In this document: positions 26,675 to 35,337 of the stretch, piece after piece
Layout: the number at the start of each line of letters is the position of its first letter
Position numbering within the stretch: the stretch's first letter is position 1
Origin: Roseomonas gilardii subsp. gilardii
Lineage (GTDB): Bacteria; Pseudomonadota; Alphaproteobacteria; Acetobacterales; Acetobacteraceae
DNA length: 64,000 bases
Reading direction: 5' to 3'
NCBI RefSeq assembly: GCF_023078375.1
Contig: NZ_CP095554.1
Span: forward strand, 2,938,001 to 3,002,000
The notes under the pieces: generated by a model
What the model was told of the DNA's origin: nothing
The model's database searches: none
Seen by the model: only the letters and a program-made list of their open reading frames with translations
Made by a program: the position numbers and the translations under genes

Positions 26675-26905
26675 GATGCCCTCCGTTCTAGGCGAGGACG
26701 CAGCGCAGCGATAGCGCTCCGTCGGTGCACCATCCGGAACCGCCGCCATTCGTTCCGCCGCGAAAATGCCCAATTTGCGGCCGACCGGCGCCGCAGGAAC
26801 AGGCGTTCATGCTCTTTGAGACGCGGCCCCGGATTCGGCCGCGCCACCCGGAACGGCCGGGTGGCGCGTCGCCCGGAACGGGGGCCGCAAGACGCCGGAC
26901 ACCGC

Positions 26906-29791
26906 ATGAACGCGAGCCCGATGGGACAGGACTGGCCACCCCGCCCGGCCACCCCGCCCGCTTCCACCGCCACCCCGCCACGGCACCGCCCGGACCCCCG
27001 CCCGGCCCCCCGCCCTGGCCGCTTCCTGTCGCGGCAGGCCGCCACGCTGGCCGTGCTCGCCCTGGTGGCGATCGCGCATCTCGGCGCCTGGTGGGCCTGG
27101 AACCGGCCGGCCACCATGCCGGACTTCACCGGGCGGGTGGAAGGATTCGCCTTCGCCCCCTATCAGCGCGGCCAGAGCGCCGAGGGCGACAACCAGCCCA
27201 GCGCGGCCGACATGCTGCGCGACCTGCGGCGCATCGCCCCGATGACCGACCGCATCCGCACCTATGCCGCCTCGAACGGGCTGGAGCGGATTCCCGACCT
27301 CGCCTGGCAGGCCGGGCTCGACCTGCGGGTCACCATGGGCTCCTGGCTGGACAAGCGGCTGGACCGCAACGCCACCGAGATCCGCAACCTCGTCCAGACG
27401 GCGCGCGAGGCCCGGAACGTGGACCGTGTGCTGGTGGGCAACGAATCCATCCTGCGCGGCGACCTCACCGTGCCACAGCTCGTCGGCTATATCCGGCAGG
27501 TGAAGCGCCAGGTGCGCCAGCCCGTCTCCACCGCCGAGCCCTGGCATGTCTGGGTGGACCATCCGGAGCTCGGCCAGGCGGTGGACTTCATCACCATCCA
27601 CCTGCTGCCTTACTGGGAGGGGCTGCCGGTCGATGACGCGCTGCGCTTCTCCCTGGAGAAGTACAGACAGGTGAAGGCGATGTTCCCGAACAAGCCCGTG
27701 CTGATCGGCGAGATCGGCTGGCCCTCCGACGGCGTGGCCCAGGGGGCGGCGCGGGCGAGCCGGGTGAACCAGGCAATGTTCCTGCGCAAGTTCTTCCGCA
27801 TCGCCGACCGCGAGAACCTCGACTACTTCGTCATGGAAGCCTTCGACCAACCCTGGAAGGTGAGCTTCGAGGGTCGCGCCGCCGGCTACTGGGGCATGCT
27901 CGACCTCGACCGGCAGGAGAAGTGGCCGCTGACCGGCGCGGTGCAGGAGAATCCCGGCTGGGCCGGCTGGGCGCTGGGCGGCAGCCTCGCCGCCTTCCTG
28001 GCCAGCTTCTTCTTCCTCTCCCGCCGCCCCGACATCCGCCCCGCCGGCAAGCTGATGATGGCGGGCCTCGCCCAGCTCTTCGTGACCGGCGTGGTCGCGG
28101 TGGTGCTGGCGATGTCGGAAACCTACCTCTCCCCGGCGGCGGCCGCGGTCTGGTGCGCCCTGATCCTGGGCCAGCTCCTGCTGCTGGCGCTGCTGCTCTC
28201 CGACAGTTTCGAACTGGCCGAGACCGTGTTCGGCCGCGTGGCGAAGCGCCAGTGGCCCGCTTTGCCCGCCGCCGGCACCGCCACGATGCCGAAGGTCTCG
28301 CTGCACCTGCCGATCTGCAACGAGCCGCCGCAGATGGTGCGCCAGACGCTCGATGCCCTGGCCGCCCTCGACTACGAGAATTTCGAGGTGCTGGTGGTGG
28401 ACAACAACACCGCCGACCCGGCGGTGTGGGAGCCGGTGGCGGAGCACTGCGCGCGCCTTGGCCCCAAATTCCGCTTCTTCCATCTCGGCCAGTGGCCGGG
28501 CTTCAAGGCCGGCGCGCTGAACTTCGCCCTGCGCGAGACCGCGCCCGATGCCGCGGTGATCGGCGTGCTGGACAGCGACTACCTCGTCCGCCCCGACTGG
28601 CTGCGCCGCATGGTGCCCTTCTTCGACCGGCCGGAGGTCGGCTTCACCCAGTCGCCGCAGGACTACCGCGACGGGCATGAGGGCTGGTTCAAGCGGATCA
28701 TGTTCTGGGAGTATGCCGGCTTCTTCAAGGCGGGCATGGTCACGCGCAACGAGCGCAACGCCATCATCCAGCACGGCACCATGACGCTGATCCGCCGCGC
28801 CGCGCTGGAAGGCGCCGGCGGCTGGGCCGAGTGGTGCATCTGCGAGGACAGCGAACTCGGCCTCAAGCTGATGCGCCAGGGCTGGGAGGCCGTCTATGTG
28901 CCCGACAGCATGGGCCGTGGCGTGATGCCGGACGACTTCGCCGCCTATCGCAAGCAGCGCCACCGCTGGGCCTTCGGCGCGGTGCAGATCGTCAAGGGTC
29001 ACTGGCGCGCCCTGCTGAACCCCTTCGACCGCTCGTTGAGCCAGGGCCAGCGCTTCCACTTCGTGATGGGCTGGATGCCCTGGTTCGGCGACGCTCTGGG
29101 CCTGGCCTTCGTGATCGGCGGGCTTTTCTGGTCGCTGGGCCTGACGCTGCTGCCGCTGACCAACGAGTTGCACTATGGCGGCCTGCATGGCTGGGTGCTG
29201 CAGCATCTCGGCCTGGGCGAGGGCTTCTGGCTGGCACTGCGCAGCGTGCTCCAGGCGGTGGGGTTGTCCAACGAGTTCCCGATCCTGCTCTTCATGCTGC
29301 CGAGCCTGGGGCTTTTCGCCTTCAAGCTCTTCCAGATCTGGACGCTCTATGCCGCGCGCGTCGCCTGCGGCGCGGGCGACCGGCTGGCGGCGGCGCTGGG
29401 CGGGCTGGCGCTCACCCACACCATCGGCAAGGCGGTCTGGCAGGGGCTGTTCAAGCGCCGGGCCCATTTCGCCCGCACGCCGAAGATGGAGAACGCCCCG
29501 GCACTGGTGCAGGCCTTCGCCACCGCACGGGAAGAGTTGATCCTGATGGGACTTCTCTGGACCGCCGCCCTCGGCGTTACCCTGGTGCATCGTGGCGGAA
29601 CCTGGGAGGCCGTGCTGTGGACCGTGATCCTGCTGGTGCAGTCGGTGCCCTACCTGGCCGCTGTCTCCATGGCGGCGGTGGCCGCGCTGCCCTCACCCAC
29701 CAAGGTACAGGCCGCGTCGGGGAACCTGCCCGGGGCCGTCCCGGCCACCTCCACGGCCGGCCATGCGGTCGCCCGCACCGCGGCTGAATAG
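26906..29791 (+). CDS. GH17-GT2 fusion, beta-glucan synthase (NdvB-like)
   Basis: The protein of about 961 residues has an N-terminal membrane span, then a periplasmic GH17 domain with the acid/base region VLVGNESILRGD (about residue 179) and the nucleophile region VLIGEIGWPSDG (about residue 269). Two or three membrane spans lead to a processive GT2 domain with VSLHLPICNEPPQMVRQTL, LDSDYLVRPDWL, CEDSELGLKL and QRHRWAFGA (the QxxRW motif, about residue 684). Several C-terminal spans follow. This is the design of NdvB of Bradyrhizobium and Pseudomonas, which make cyclic beta-(1,3)/(1,6)-glucans. The GT2 domain would polymerise glucose from UDP-glucose and GH17 remodel the chain. The frame is open from 26816; I prefer 26906 but the start is uncertain. 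Confidence 0.88.
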   Translation: MNASPMGQDWPPRPATPPASTATPPRHRPDPRPAPRPGRFLSRQAATLAVLALVAIAHLGAWWAWNRPATMPDFTGRVEGFAFAPYQRGQSAEGDNQPSAADMLRDLRRIAPMTDRIRTYAASNGLERIPDLAWQAGLDLRVTMGSWLDKRLDRNATEIRNLVQTAREARNVDRVLVGNESILRGDLTVPQLVGYIRQVKRQVRQPVSTAEPWHVWVDHPELGQAVDFITIHLLPYWEGLPVDDALRFSLEKYRQVKAMFPNKPVLIGEIGWPSDGVAQGAARASRVNQAMFLRKFFRIADRENLDYFVMEAFDQPWKVSFEGRAAGYWGMLDLDRQEKWPLTGAVQENPGWAGWALGGSLAAFLASFFFLSRRPDIRPAGKLMMAGLAQLFVTGVVAVVLAMSETYLSPAAAAVWCALILGQLLLLALLLSDSFELAETVFGRVAKRQWPALPAAGTATMPKVSLHLPICNEPPQMVRQTLDALAALDYENFEVLVVDNNTADPAVWEPVAEHCARLGPKFRFFHLGQWPGFKAGALNFALRETAPDAAVIGVLDSDYLVRPDWLRRMVPFFDRPEVGFTQSPQDYRDGHEGWFKRIMFWEYAGFFKAGMVTRNERNAIIQHGTMTLIRRAALEGAGGWAEWCICEDSELGLKLMRQGWEAVYVPDSMGRGVMPDDFAAYRKQRHRWAFGAVQIVKGHWRALLNPFDRSLSQGQRFHFVMGWMPWFGDALGLAFVIGGLFWSLGLTLLPLTNELHYGGLHGWVLQHLGLGEGFWLALRSVLQAVGLSNEFPILLFMLPSLGLFAFKLFQIWTLYAARVACGAGDRLAAALGGLALTHTIGKAVWQGLFKRRAHFARTPKMENAPALVQAFATAREELILMGLLWTAALGVTLVHRGGTWEAVLWTVILLVQSVPYLAAVSMAAVAALPSPTKVQAASGNLPGAVPATSTAGHAVARTAAE

Positions 29792-30248
29792 GCCGAGGAT
29801 ACGGCCCCTGGGCGGCTGGCGGGTTCCGCCAGCCGCGAGGCTTCTCGCTCTGGCCGGGCTGGTCCCCTTCTTCGGATTGGCCCTGCTTTCGCTTTCGGGC
29901 GAGGCCTGGGCGCGGCCGCCGCTGCTTCTCTACGGCGCCACCATCCTGTCCTTCCTTGGCGCCATCCACTGGGGCGCCGTCCTGCGGGCCCCCGAGAGCG
30001 AGGCGGGCTGGGACTGGCCCCGGCTGACCCTCGGGGTGCTGCCGCCGCTCCTGGCCTGGGTCGCGCTGCTGCTGCCACCCTATTGGACAGCCGTCCTGCT
30101 CATCCTCGGCCTGATGCTCACCGTGATCGTGGAATCCTGGGCGGCGCGCTTCCATGCCGTCGCGCCGCGAAGCTGGCTCCGCCTGCGCTGGCTCCTGTCG
30201 ATTGGTGCCTCCGCCTCGCTTTTTCTGAGTGGATTGCTTCTATTGTGA
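29763..30248 (+). CDS. DUF3429 membrane protein
   Basis: The 161-residue protein has about five membrane helices and the family marks LLALAGLVPFFGLALL, LYGATILSFLGAIHWGAVLR and WLRLRWLLSIGASASLF. Members are small integral membrane proteins of unknown function. The ATG overlaps the 3' end of the glucan synthase gene by 29 bases in another frame, so the two are translationally coupled and probably one operon. A role in glucan export or envelope homeostasis is only a guess from location. Confidence 0.85.
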   Translation: MRSPAPRLNRPRIRPLGGWRVPPAARLLALAGLVPFFGLALLSLSGEAWARPPLLLYGATILSFLGAIHWGAVLRAPESEAGWDWPRLTLGVLPPLLAWVALLLPPYWTAVLLILGLMLTVIVESWAARFHAVAPRSWLRLRWLLSIGASASLFLSGLLLL

Positions 30249-30314
30249 GATTGATTCCATAATTTGAAACGTTCATACTGCGGTCCCAACCCGCTTCGCT
30301 CCTTTGGAGGTCCC

Positions 30315-30578
30315 ATGCCGGATGCCGAGGTGATCCCCTTCCCCGTCACCCCCATGCGGCGTCTCGAAAGCGCCCTGCAGAATCTGGTCAAGGCACAGGA
30401 GGAGCAGCGCCGGGCCGTCCAGGCTTTCCAGGATTCCGTCGCTCAGCTCCGCACCCAGACCACCCTGCTGCGCGAGAGCGTCCGGGATTTCGACGAGGAG
30501 CTGCGGCAGCTCGGCCAGGAGGCGCGGCGGGCCCATGCCGCCGCCCTGACACTGGAACATACCGCCGGGCGCCTCTGA
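30315..30578 (+). CDS. Small coiled-coil protein of unknown function
   Basis: The 87-residue product (MPDAEVIPFPVTPMRRLESA) is rich in Gln, Glu and Arg and almost entirely heptad-like helix from residue 12 to 80, e.g. VKAQEEQRRAVQAFQDSV. It has no membrane span or cysteine. TTTGGAGG lies just upstream of ATG 30315. I recognise no family; a structural or partner-binding role is possible. Confidence 0.65.
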   Translation: MPDAEVIPFPVTPMRRLESALQNLVKAQEEQRRAVQAFQDSVAQLRTQTTLLRESVRDFDEELRQLGQEARRAHAAALTLEHTAGRL

Positions 30579-30712
30579 GGCCCGGGTCCCGGGCGCCCGT
30601 TTCCCCAGAAATTCCCGCACCTTGGTGTGGCGCCATCCGGGCGGGGATGACTCCCTTGCGTCCCGGGCTTATCTCGGTGCTGGAAGCGTTGTTCCACGAG
30701 GTGTGCCCTGCC

Positions 30713-31342
30713 ATGCGCCATCCCCTGATCGCCCAGCTCGAAGCCGCCCGGATCGTGCCCGTGGTGCGCACCCATGACACCGCGCATGCGGCCAAGGCGG
30801 TCGCCTGGCTGCGCGAGACGGGGATCACCGTCTTCGAGATCACCATGACCGTCCCGGGCGCGGTGGACCTGATCCGCGAGCTTTCGGCGGAGCCGGGCCT
30901 GCTGGTCGGCGCCGGCACCGTGCCGGATGCCGCCACGGCCGAGGCCTGCCTCGCCGCCGGCGCGCGCTTCATCGTGGCGCCCTGGGTCGATTCCAGCCTT
31001 GCCCCGCCCTGCCGCGAGGCCAATGCCTGCCTGATGCTGGGCGCCGTGACGCCGACCGAGGTGCGCGCCGCCCTGGCCGCCGGGACGGATGTGGTGAAGG
31101 TCTTCCCCGCCGCTTCCGCTGGCGGTCCCGGCCATGTGAAGGCGCTCCGCTCCGTCTTCCCACAGGTCACCTTCTGCCCGACCGGTGGCGTCGATGCGCG
31201 CAACGCGCCCGACTACCTGGCGGCCGGCGCGGGTTTCGTCGGCATGGGCGGCAAGCTCGTGGACGAATCCCTGATTGCCAAGGGCGACCGCGCGGCGGTG
31301 CAGGACGCCGCTCGCGCCGCGCTCGGCATCGTCCAGGTCTGA
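30713..31342 (+). CDS. eda: KDPG/KHG aldolase
   Basis: The 209-residue TIM-barrel enzyme cleaves 2-keto-3-deoxy-6-phosphogluconate (or 4-hydroxy-2-oxoglutarate) to pyruvate and glyceraldehyde 3-phosphate in the Entner-Doudoroff pathway. Seen are RIVPVVRTHD, GITVFEITMTVPGAVDLI (catalytic Glu), VGAGTVPDAATAEACL, FIVAPWVDSSLA and the Schiff-base lysine in VVKVFPAASAGGPGHVKAL, then CPTGGVDARNA. ATG 30713 (MRHPLIAQL) is the natural start; the frame is open to 30647. It is followed five bases later by kdgK, giving a two-gene KDG-degradation unit. Confidence 0.93.
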   Translation: MRHPLIAQLEAARIVPVVRTHDTAHAAKAVAWLRETGITVFEITMTVPGAVDLIRELSAEPGLLVGAGTVPDAATAEACLAAGARFIVAPWVDSSLAPPCREANACLMLGAVTPTEVRAALAAGTDVVKVFPAASAGGPGHVKALRSVFPQVTFCPTGGVDARNAPDYLAAGAGFVGMGGKLVDESLIAKGDRAAVQDAARAALGIVQV

Positions 31343-31347
31343 CGCGC

Positions 31348-32274
31348 ATGGCCGCCGAACTCCTCTGCCTGGGCGAGCCGATGTGGGAGCTCAACCAGCA
31401 GTCCAAGGCCACCGACGGCCGCCCACTCTATCTGGAAGGCCATGGCGGCGATGCCTCCAACGCCGCCATCGCTGCCGCACGCGCCGGGGCCTCGGTGGGC
31501 TTCCTGGGCGCCATCGGCCAGGACCGCCCAGGCGACAGCTTCATGGCGCTCTGGCAGGGCGAGGGCATCGACACCTCCACCGTGCTGCGCAGCCCCGAGG
31601 CGCCGACCGGTCTCTACATCGTCACGCATGGCGAGACGGGGCACGAGTTCACCTATTACCGCAGCGGCTCCGCCTCCGCCCGCTACCGCCCGCAGGACCT
31701 GCCGGAAGAGGCGATCCGCGCCGCGAAGGTCCTGCACCTGACCGGCATCAGCCTGGCGATCTCCTCCAGCGCCTGCGACGCCGCGCTGCGCGCCGCCGAG
31801 ATCGCGCGGGAGGCCGGGGTGAAGGTCTCGGTGGACACCAATCTCCGCCTGCGCCTCTGGCCGCTCGTCCGCGCCACGGCGATCATCCATGCGGCCATCG
31901 AGCGGGCCGATATCGCCCTGCCCTCCTATGACGACGCGACGCATCTCACCGGGCTGGAAGACCCCGACGCCATCGCGGATTTCTACCTGAATCTCTGCCC
32001 TCTGGTGCTGCTGAAGCTCGGCAAGGACGGCTCCATCGTCGCGACGCGGGACGGCCGGACCCGCATCCCCGGCCGGCCGGTGAAGGCCGTGGATGCCACC
32101 GGCGCGGGCGACACCTTCGCCGGCAATGTCCTGGCACGGATTCTGGCCGGCGACGGGCCGGAGGAGGCGACGCGCTATGCCAATGCGGCCGCGGCGCTCT
32201 CGACCACCGGCTATGGCGCGGTTGCCCCGATGCCAAGGCGCGAGGATGTGCTGGCCTTCCTGAAGCAAGGCTGA
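31348..32274 (+). CDS. kdgK: 2-keto-3-deoxygluconate kinase (PfkB family)
   Basis: The 308-residue PfkB-fold sugar kinase phosphorylates KDG to KDPG, the substrate of the aldolase encoded just upstream. It has the N-terminal LEGHGGDASNAAIAAARAG (sugar-binding loop), FTYYRSGSASARYRPQDL typical of KDG kinases, VSVDTNLRLRLWP, LLKLGKDGSI and the ATP/catalytic motif VDATGAGDTFAGNVLAR. The start is five bases after the eda stop, so they are co-expressed. Substrates could derive from hexuronates or gluconate. Confidence 0.92.
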   Translation: MAAELLCLGEPMWELNQQSKATDGRPLYLEGHGGDASNAAIAAARAGASVGFLGAIGQDRPGDSFMALWQGEGIDTSTVLRSPEAPTGLYIVTHGETGHEFTYYRSGSASARYRPQDLPEEAIRAAKVLHLTGISLAISSSACDAALRAAEIAREAGVKVSVDTNLRLRLWPLVRATAIIHAAIERADIALPSYDDATHLTGLEDPDAIADFYLNLCPLVLLKLGKDGSIVATRDGRTRIPGRPVKAVDATGAGDTFAGNVLARILAGDGPEEATRYANAAAALSTTGYGAVAPMPRREDVLAFLKQG

Positions 32275-32276
32275 AG

Positions 32277-32294
32277 CCGGGGGCGCCGCCCCGG
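32277..32294. terminator. Hairpin between convergent kdgK and unknown gene
   Basis: CCGGGG-GCGCCG-CCCCGG sits in the 27-base gap between two facing stop codons. No T-run follows on either strand, so its role as terminator is uncertain. Confidence 0.35.
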
Positions 32295-32301
32295 GGAAGC
32301 A

Positions 32302-33777
32302 TCAGCCGTCGCGCAGGCCTTCCAGCCGGTGCCGCAACGCCATGTCGTGGGGCAGCAGTTCCACCGCGGCGGCACAGGCCAGTTCCGCCTCCACCGGGCA
32401 GCCTCCTTCCTCGAAGAGCCGGCTGAGATGTGCCTGGAGCCCGCCATTCCGGGCGGCGCGGGCCATGGCATCCGTCAGCGCCGCCTCGGCCTCCCGGCGG
32501 AAGCCCGGCTCCTCCAGCAGCGCCGCCAGCGGCAGGAGGTCGCCGCCATGCCGCGCGATTTCCGCGGCCACGTCGTTCACCACGGACCAGGGCTGGATGC
32601 CCGGGCGCAGCAGCCCCGGCGCGTTCTCCAGCAGCAGGTTCAGCTCCTCGTTGGCGCTGCCGGGCCCCTGCCAGATCAGCGCGTTCTCCGGCTGGCCGAC
32701 CAGGCTCAGCGCCGCCGCCAGGAAGGAGGCACGCCGGTTGCCCAGCGCCTGCAGAGCCCGCCCCATGAGCAGCAGCCGCCCGCTCATCCCGATGCCATCG
32801 GGCGCCGGCAAGTCCTGCCGCGCCAGGGCCAGGGCGCGCCGCGCATCCCCGGCCTGGAACGCCTCGTCGGCCTCCAGGGTCCGCAGCACATAGGCGGCCT
32901 GGGGCCCGAGCGGCGGCGGGCCGGCGGCAGCTTCCCGCAGCACCGCCACCACCTCCTCCGCCGACAGCAGGCCATCGGGCGCGAGGCCGAGCTGGGAGGT
33001 CATGGGCCGCACTGTCAGCCCCGCCCCGACCAGCCAGTCATGCAGTTCCCCATGGACCTCGCGCCAGCTTCCCTCCGTCACCTTGCGAAAGGCGTGCAGG
33101 AAGAACCCCGCATAGATATCCAGCGCCACGCTGGACCCCGCGGCGAGCTGGTCGCCCGCGGCGCCCTCGCGGAAATGGTCGGTGAACAGGTCGCGCGGCC
33201 CGCCGGACAGCAGGAGCGGCAGGTCCAACCGGTGCAGCGCCTTGTCGGGGCGGAGCCGCAGCACGGCGTCGAAGCGCCGGCCCTGCTCCTCCTCCAGGTC
33301 GCGCTTCATCACCCCGGCCTGGAAGACCTTGTAGAACTGCCGCAGCGTATAGGGGTCGGTGCCGTGCGGAGCCCCGTCGGGATGGCGCTGGCGGTTTTCG
33401 TAAAAGCTGAAGGGAAAGGCATCCTCGATATGGATGCGCGCCGGACCGACCGCCGCCTCGATCGCCTCCCGGGTCACGGTCTCGCTTTCCGCCCGGCGCG
33501 CCAGATGGCGGCGCAGCGCGGGGAAGACCTCGAAGAAGCGCTGCGACTTCCATTCCGCCGGGAGAGCACGCAGCAGGCCCGGCGGCAGCACGAGATCCAG
33601 GCGGCTGGCATTCATCGGTCCGCTGACCTTGGCCCCACGCTCGCGCCAGGTGGCGACGACCACGCTCACCTCCGCCTGCTCCCGCAAGGCATGGAGCCAG
33701 CCGAGCCCTCCCTCGAAACGGCGCATCTGACCGCTGAGGCATACGCAGATCCTCGGCCGCGCCGCAGTCGTCCCCAC
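32302..33777 (-). CDS. Protein of unknown function, possible glycosyltransferase-like with helical repeats
   Basis: The 491-residue product starts with RICVCLSGQMRRFEGGLGWL, a short CxSGQ-R pattern seen in some poorly characterised proteins of surface-polysaccharide loci. The N-terminal half is alpha/beta-like (VVVATWRERGAKVSG; FDAVLRLRPDKALHRLDLPL; DLFTDHFREG). The C-terminal half is all-helical with TPR-like spacing (VLRTLEADEAFQAGDARRAL; RLLLMGRALQALGN; ELACAAAVELLPHDMALRHR). I cannot give a function. A sugar-transfer or polysaccharide-related role is conceivable. It reads convergent to kdgK and divergent from the next gene pair. Confidence 0.7.
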   Translation of the reverse strand: MGTTAARPRICVCLSGQMRRFEGGLGWLHALREQAEVSVVVATWRERGAKVSGPMNASRLDLVLPPGLLRALPAEWKSQRFFEVFPALRRHLARRAESETVTREAIEAAVGPARIHIEDAFPFSFYENRQRHPDGAPHGTDPYTLRQFYKVFQAGVMKRDLEEEQGRRFDAVLRLRPDKALHRLDLPLLLSGGPRDLFTDHFREGAAGDQLAAGSSVALDIYAGFFLHAFRKVTEGSWREVHGELHDWLVGAGLTVRPMTSQLGLAPDGLLSAEEVVAVLREAAAGPPPLGPQAAYVLRTLEADEAFQAGDARRALALARQDLPAPDGIGMSGRLLLMGRALQALGNRRASFLAAALSLVGQPENALIWQGPGSANEELNLLLENAPGLLRPGIQPWSVVNDVAAEIARHGGDLLPLAALLEEPGFRREAEAALTDAMARAARNGGLQAHLSRLFEEGGCPVEAELACAAAVELLPHDMALRHRLEGLRDG

Positions 33778-33977
33778 CCTGTATCACCCTTCACGAAAGG
33801 CCCCGGTCGCCTCCGACAGGTTCCGGGTTGACCAGCCCCGCGGCACTGCATCGACGGCGGAAGTCCTGTCGTTTTGGGTGTCCTTCGGAAAACATCAAGA
33901 CCGCGCCGGGCGCATCATCCCTCCGATGCCGCCGCCGGGGGCTTACGCCATCCCGCAGCCGGCACCATCTTCCCTGG

Positions 33978-34480
33978 GTGAGCAAGTTCGTCGGACGGGC
34001 ACTGGGGCCGGATGGCCAGGTGGCCCATGCCCTTCCCTTCACCCCCGGACCATCCCGCCCGTCCCGCCCCGCGTGTTGCTGGCGGCCTGGGACAGCGCGC
34101 GGGAGGGAGCGGCCCTTGGCCTGCGCGGCCCCGAGCGCGCCCTGTTCTTCGCCAGCGAAGGCCCGGTGGCACCACCGGATTCGGTGCGGCTGGACCTGTC
34201 CGATCCCGATGCGCGCTGCTGGGCGGAGGCGATCGACCTGACGCTCGGCCTCGGCACCGTGTCAGGCATGGCGGTGCTGCTGCGGCTCCTGGCATTGCTG
34301 GATGCCATGGGGCGCCTGCCCTGGCTGCGCGGCATGTTCGAGATCAGCGCCGGCGAGACCGAGCTCCATCCCGCCCTCCTCGCGGCGGCGGCGGAACTCC
34401 CCCTGGACCCGGCCGCCAGACTGGACGAAACCAGCCTGCGGCGCCGACTCTCACGGCTGCCGGCCGGAGCCCGTTCATGA
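33978..34480 (+). CDS. Unknown protein, frameshifted near its start
   Basis: A GTG-started frame (VSKFVGRALGPDGQVAHALP) runs into a shift at the four-C run 34067-34070. With one added C it continues in the second frame as RVLLAAWDSAREGAALGLRG, AIDLTLGLGTVSGMAVLLRL and MFEISAGETELHPALLAA to a stop at 34480. The joined product is about 167 residues. Its stop overlaps the ATG of the next lipoprotein gene as ATGA, which supports its being real. No family is recognised; the C-terminal half is helical and hydrophobic in one segment. The 200 bases upstream hold no gene I can support. Confidence 0.55.
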
Positions 34481-34833
34481 ACCACCGATTCCTCGTCCTC
34501 ACCCTTCTTCTTCCCATCCTGGGGGCCTGTGCCAGCGCGCCGGAGCGCAGCAGCGACCAACGCCAGGACGAGGCGAGGCTGGCCGCCTGCCGCCGCGATG
34601 CCGAGCGGGCCATCCTGTTCCGCGACCGCGGCCAGACCATGCGAAATGACGAGTTGGATGCGAGTTCCGGCGTGCAGAGCTATCTGGGCATCCGCAACCA
34701 GACGGACCGCCTGGGCGCGACCTTCGAGCGCAACCGCATGGCTGCCGCCTGCGCCCGCGACACCGCACCGGATGCCGCCGCTCAGGGCCAGGCCACTCCG
34801 GCTCAGCCAGGCGCAGCGCCCGCCGCGCGCTGA
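34477..34833 (+). CDS. Small lipoprotein of unknown function
   Basis: The 118-residue product has a lipoprotein signal with lipobox (MNHRFLVLTLLLPILGAC), then a charged helical domain (DEARLAACRRDAERAILFRD; YLGIRNQTDRLGATFERNRM) with two cysteines that could pair (AAC in LAAC and MAAAC) and a Pro/Ala/Gln-rich tail. It begins at an ATGA overlap with the gene upstream and probably forms an operon with it. Anchoring in the periplasm, probably to the outer membrane, is inferred. Confidence 0.75.
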   Translation: MNHRFLVLTLLLPILGACASAPERSSDQRQDEARLAACRRDAERAILFRDRGQTMRNDELDASSGVQSYLGIRNQTDRLGATFERNRMAAACARDTAPDAAAQGQATPAQPGAAPAAR

Positions 34834-34863
34834 GCCGGCCGGGCGGGGGCCCCGCACTTTCCC

Positions 34864-34911
34864 CCCATGAGTTCTCCCATGATTTCTCCCATGATTTCTC
34901 CCATGATTTCC
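34864..34911 (+). repeat. Four tandem 12-base repeats upstream of ridA
   Basis: Four adjacent copies of CCCATGATTTCT (first copy with AGTT, last ending in TTCC) start at 34864, 34876, 34888 and 34900. Each contains an ATG, and they read in one frame as a Ser-Pro-Met-Ile repeat that ends at TAG 34930-34932, 42 bases before ridA. No ribosome site precedes the first ATG, so the frame may be accidental. The repeat may mark slippage. Confidence 0.8.
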
Positions 34912-34974
34912 CTGGGCGCTGATCTGCTCTAGGACACCTTCCGTCCCGACCACGAGACGAGGAGAGGCTCCGCG

Positions 34975-35325
34975 ATGAGCAAGATCAACCGCCACGGCAA
35001 CAACCCGGTGCTGTCCAACGCCGTCGAGTACCACAACTTCGTGTTCCTGGCCGGCGTCACCGCCGACGACCTTTCCCAGGACGTGGTCGGCCAGACCAGG
35101 CAGGTCCTGGCCCGGATCGATGAGCTGCTGGAAGTGTACGGCACCGACAAGACCCGCCTGCTCCAGGCTCAGGTCTGGCTGAAGGACATCCGCGACCGCG
35201 ACGCCCTGAACAAGGAGTGGGTGTCGTGGCTGCCGCAGGGCGGTGCGCCGGTCCGCGCCTGTGTGGAGGCCAACATGGCCGACCCGCGCCACCTCGTGGA
35301 AATCATGATCACCGCCTGTCGCTGA
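34975..35325 (+). CDS. RidA-family enamine/imine deaminase
   Basis: The 116-residue product is a YjgF/YER057c/UK114 (RidA) family trimer: VLSNAVEYHNFVFLAGVTAD, SQDVVGQTRQVLARIDELLE, DKTRLLQAQVWLKDIRDRDA, and the conserved RACVEANMADPRHLVEI (Arg and Glu of the active site). RidA members hydrolyse reactive 2-aminoacrylate-type enamines made by PLP enzymes. This one belongs to a divergent subgroup, with VRACVEANMA in place of the usual PARSAVEVA, so its substrate may differ. GAGGAGAGG lies upstream of ATG 34975. Three hairpins follow its stop. Confidence 0.9.
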   Translation: MSKINRHGNNPVLSNAVEYHNFVFLAGVTADDLSQDVVGQTRQVLARIDELLEVYGTDKTRLLQAQVWLKDIRDRDALNKEWVSWLPQGGAPVRACVEANMADPRHLVEIMITACR

Positions 35326-35337
35326 GGTGGTGGCGCG

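Noticed and set aside
26807-29590. Minus-strand 927-codon open frame over the glucan synthase gene
   Set aside because: The sense strand has GH17 and GT2 motifs throughout; the antisense product is His/Gly/Arg-rich with no family.
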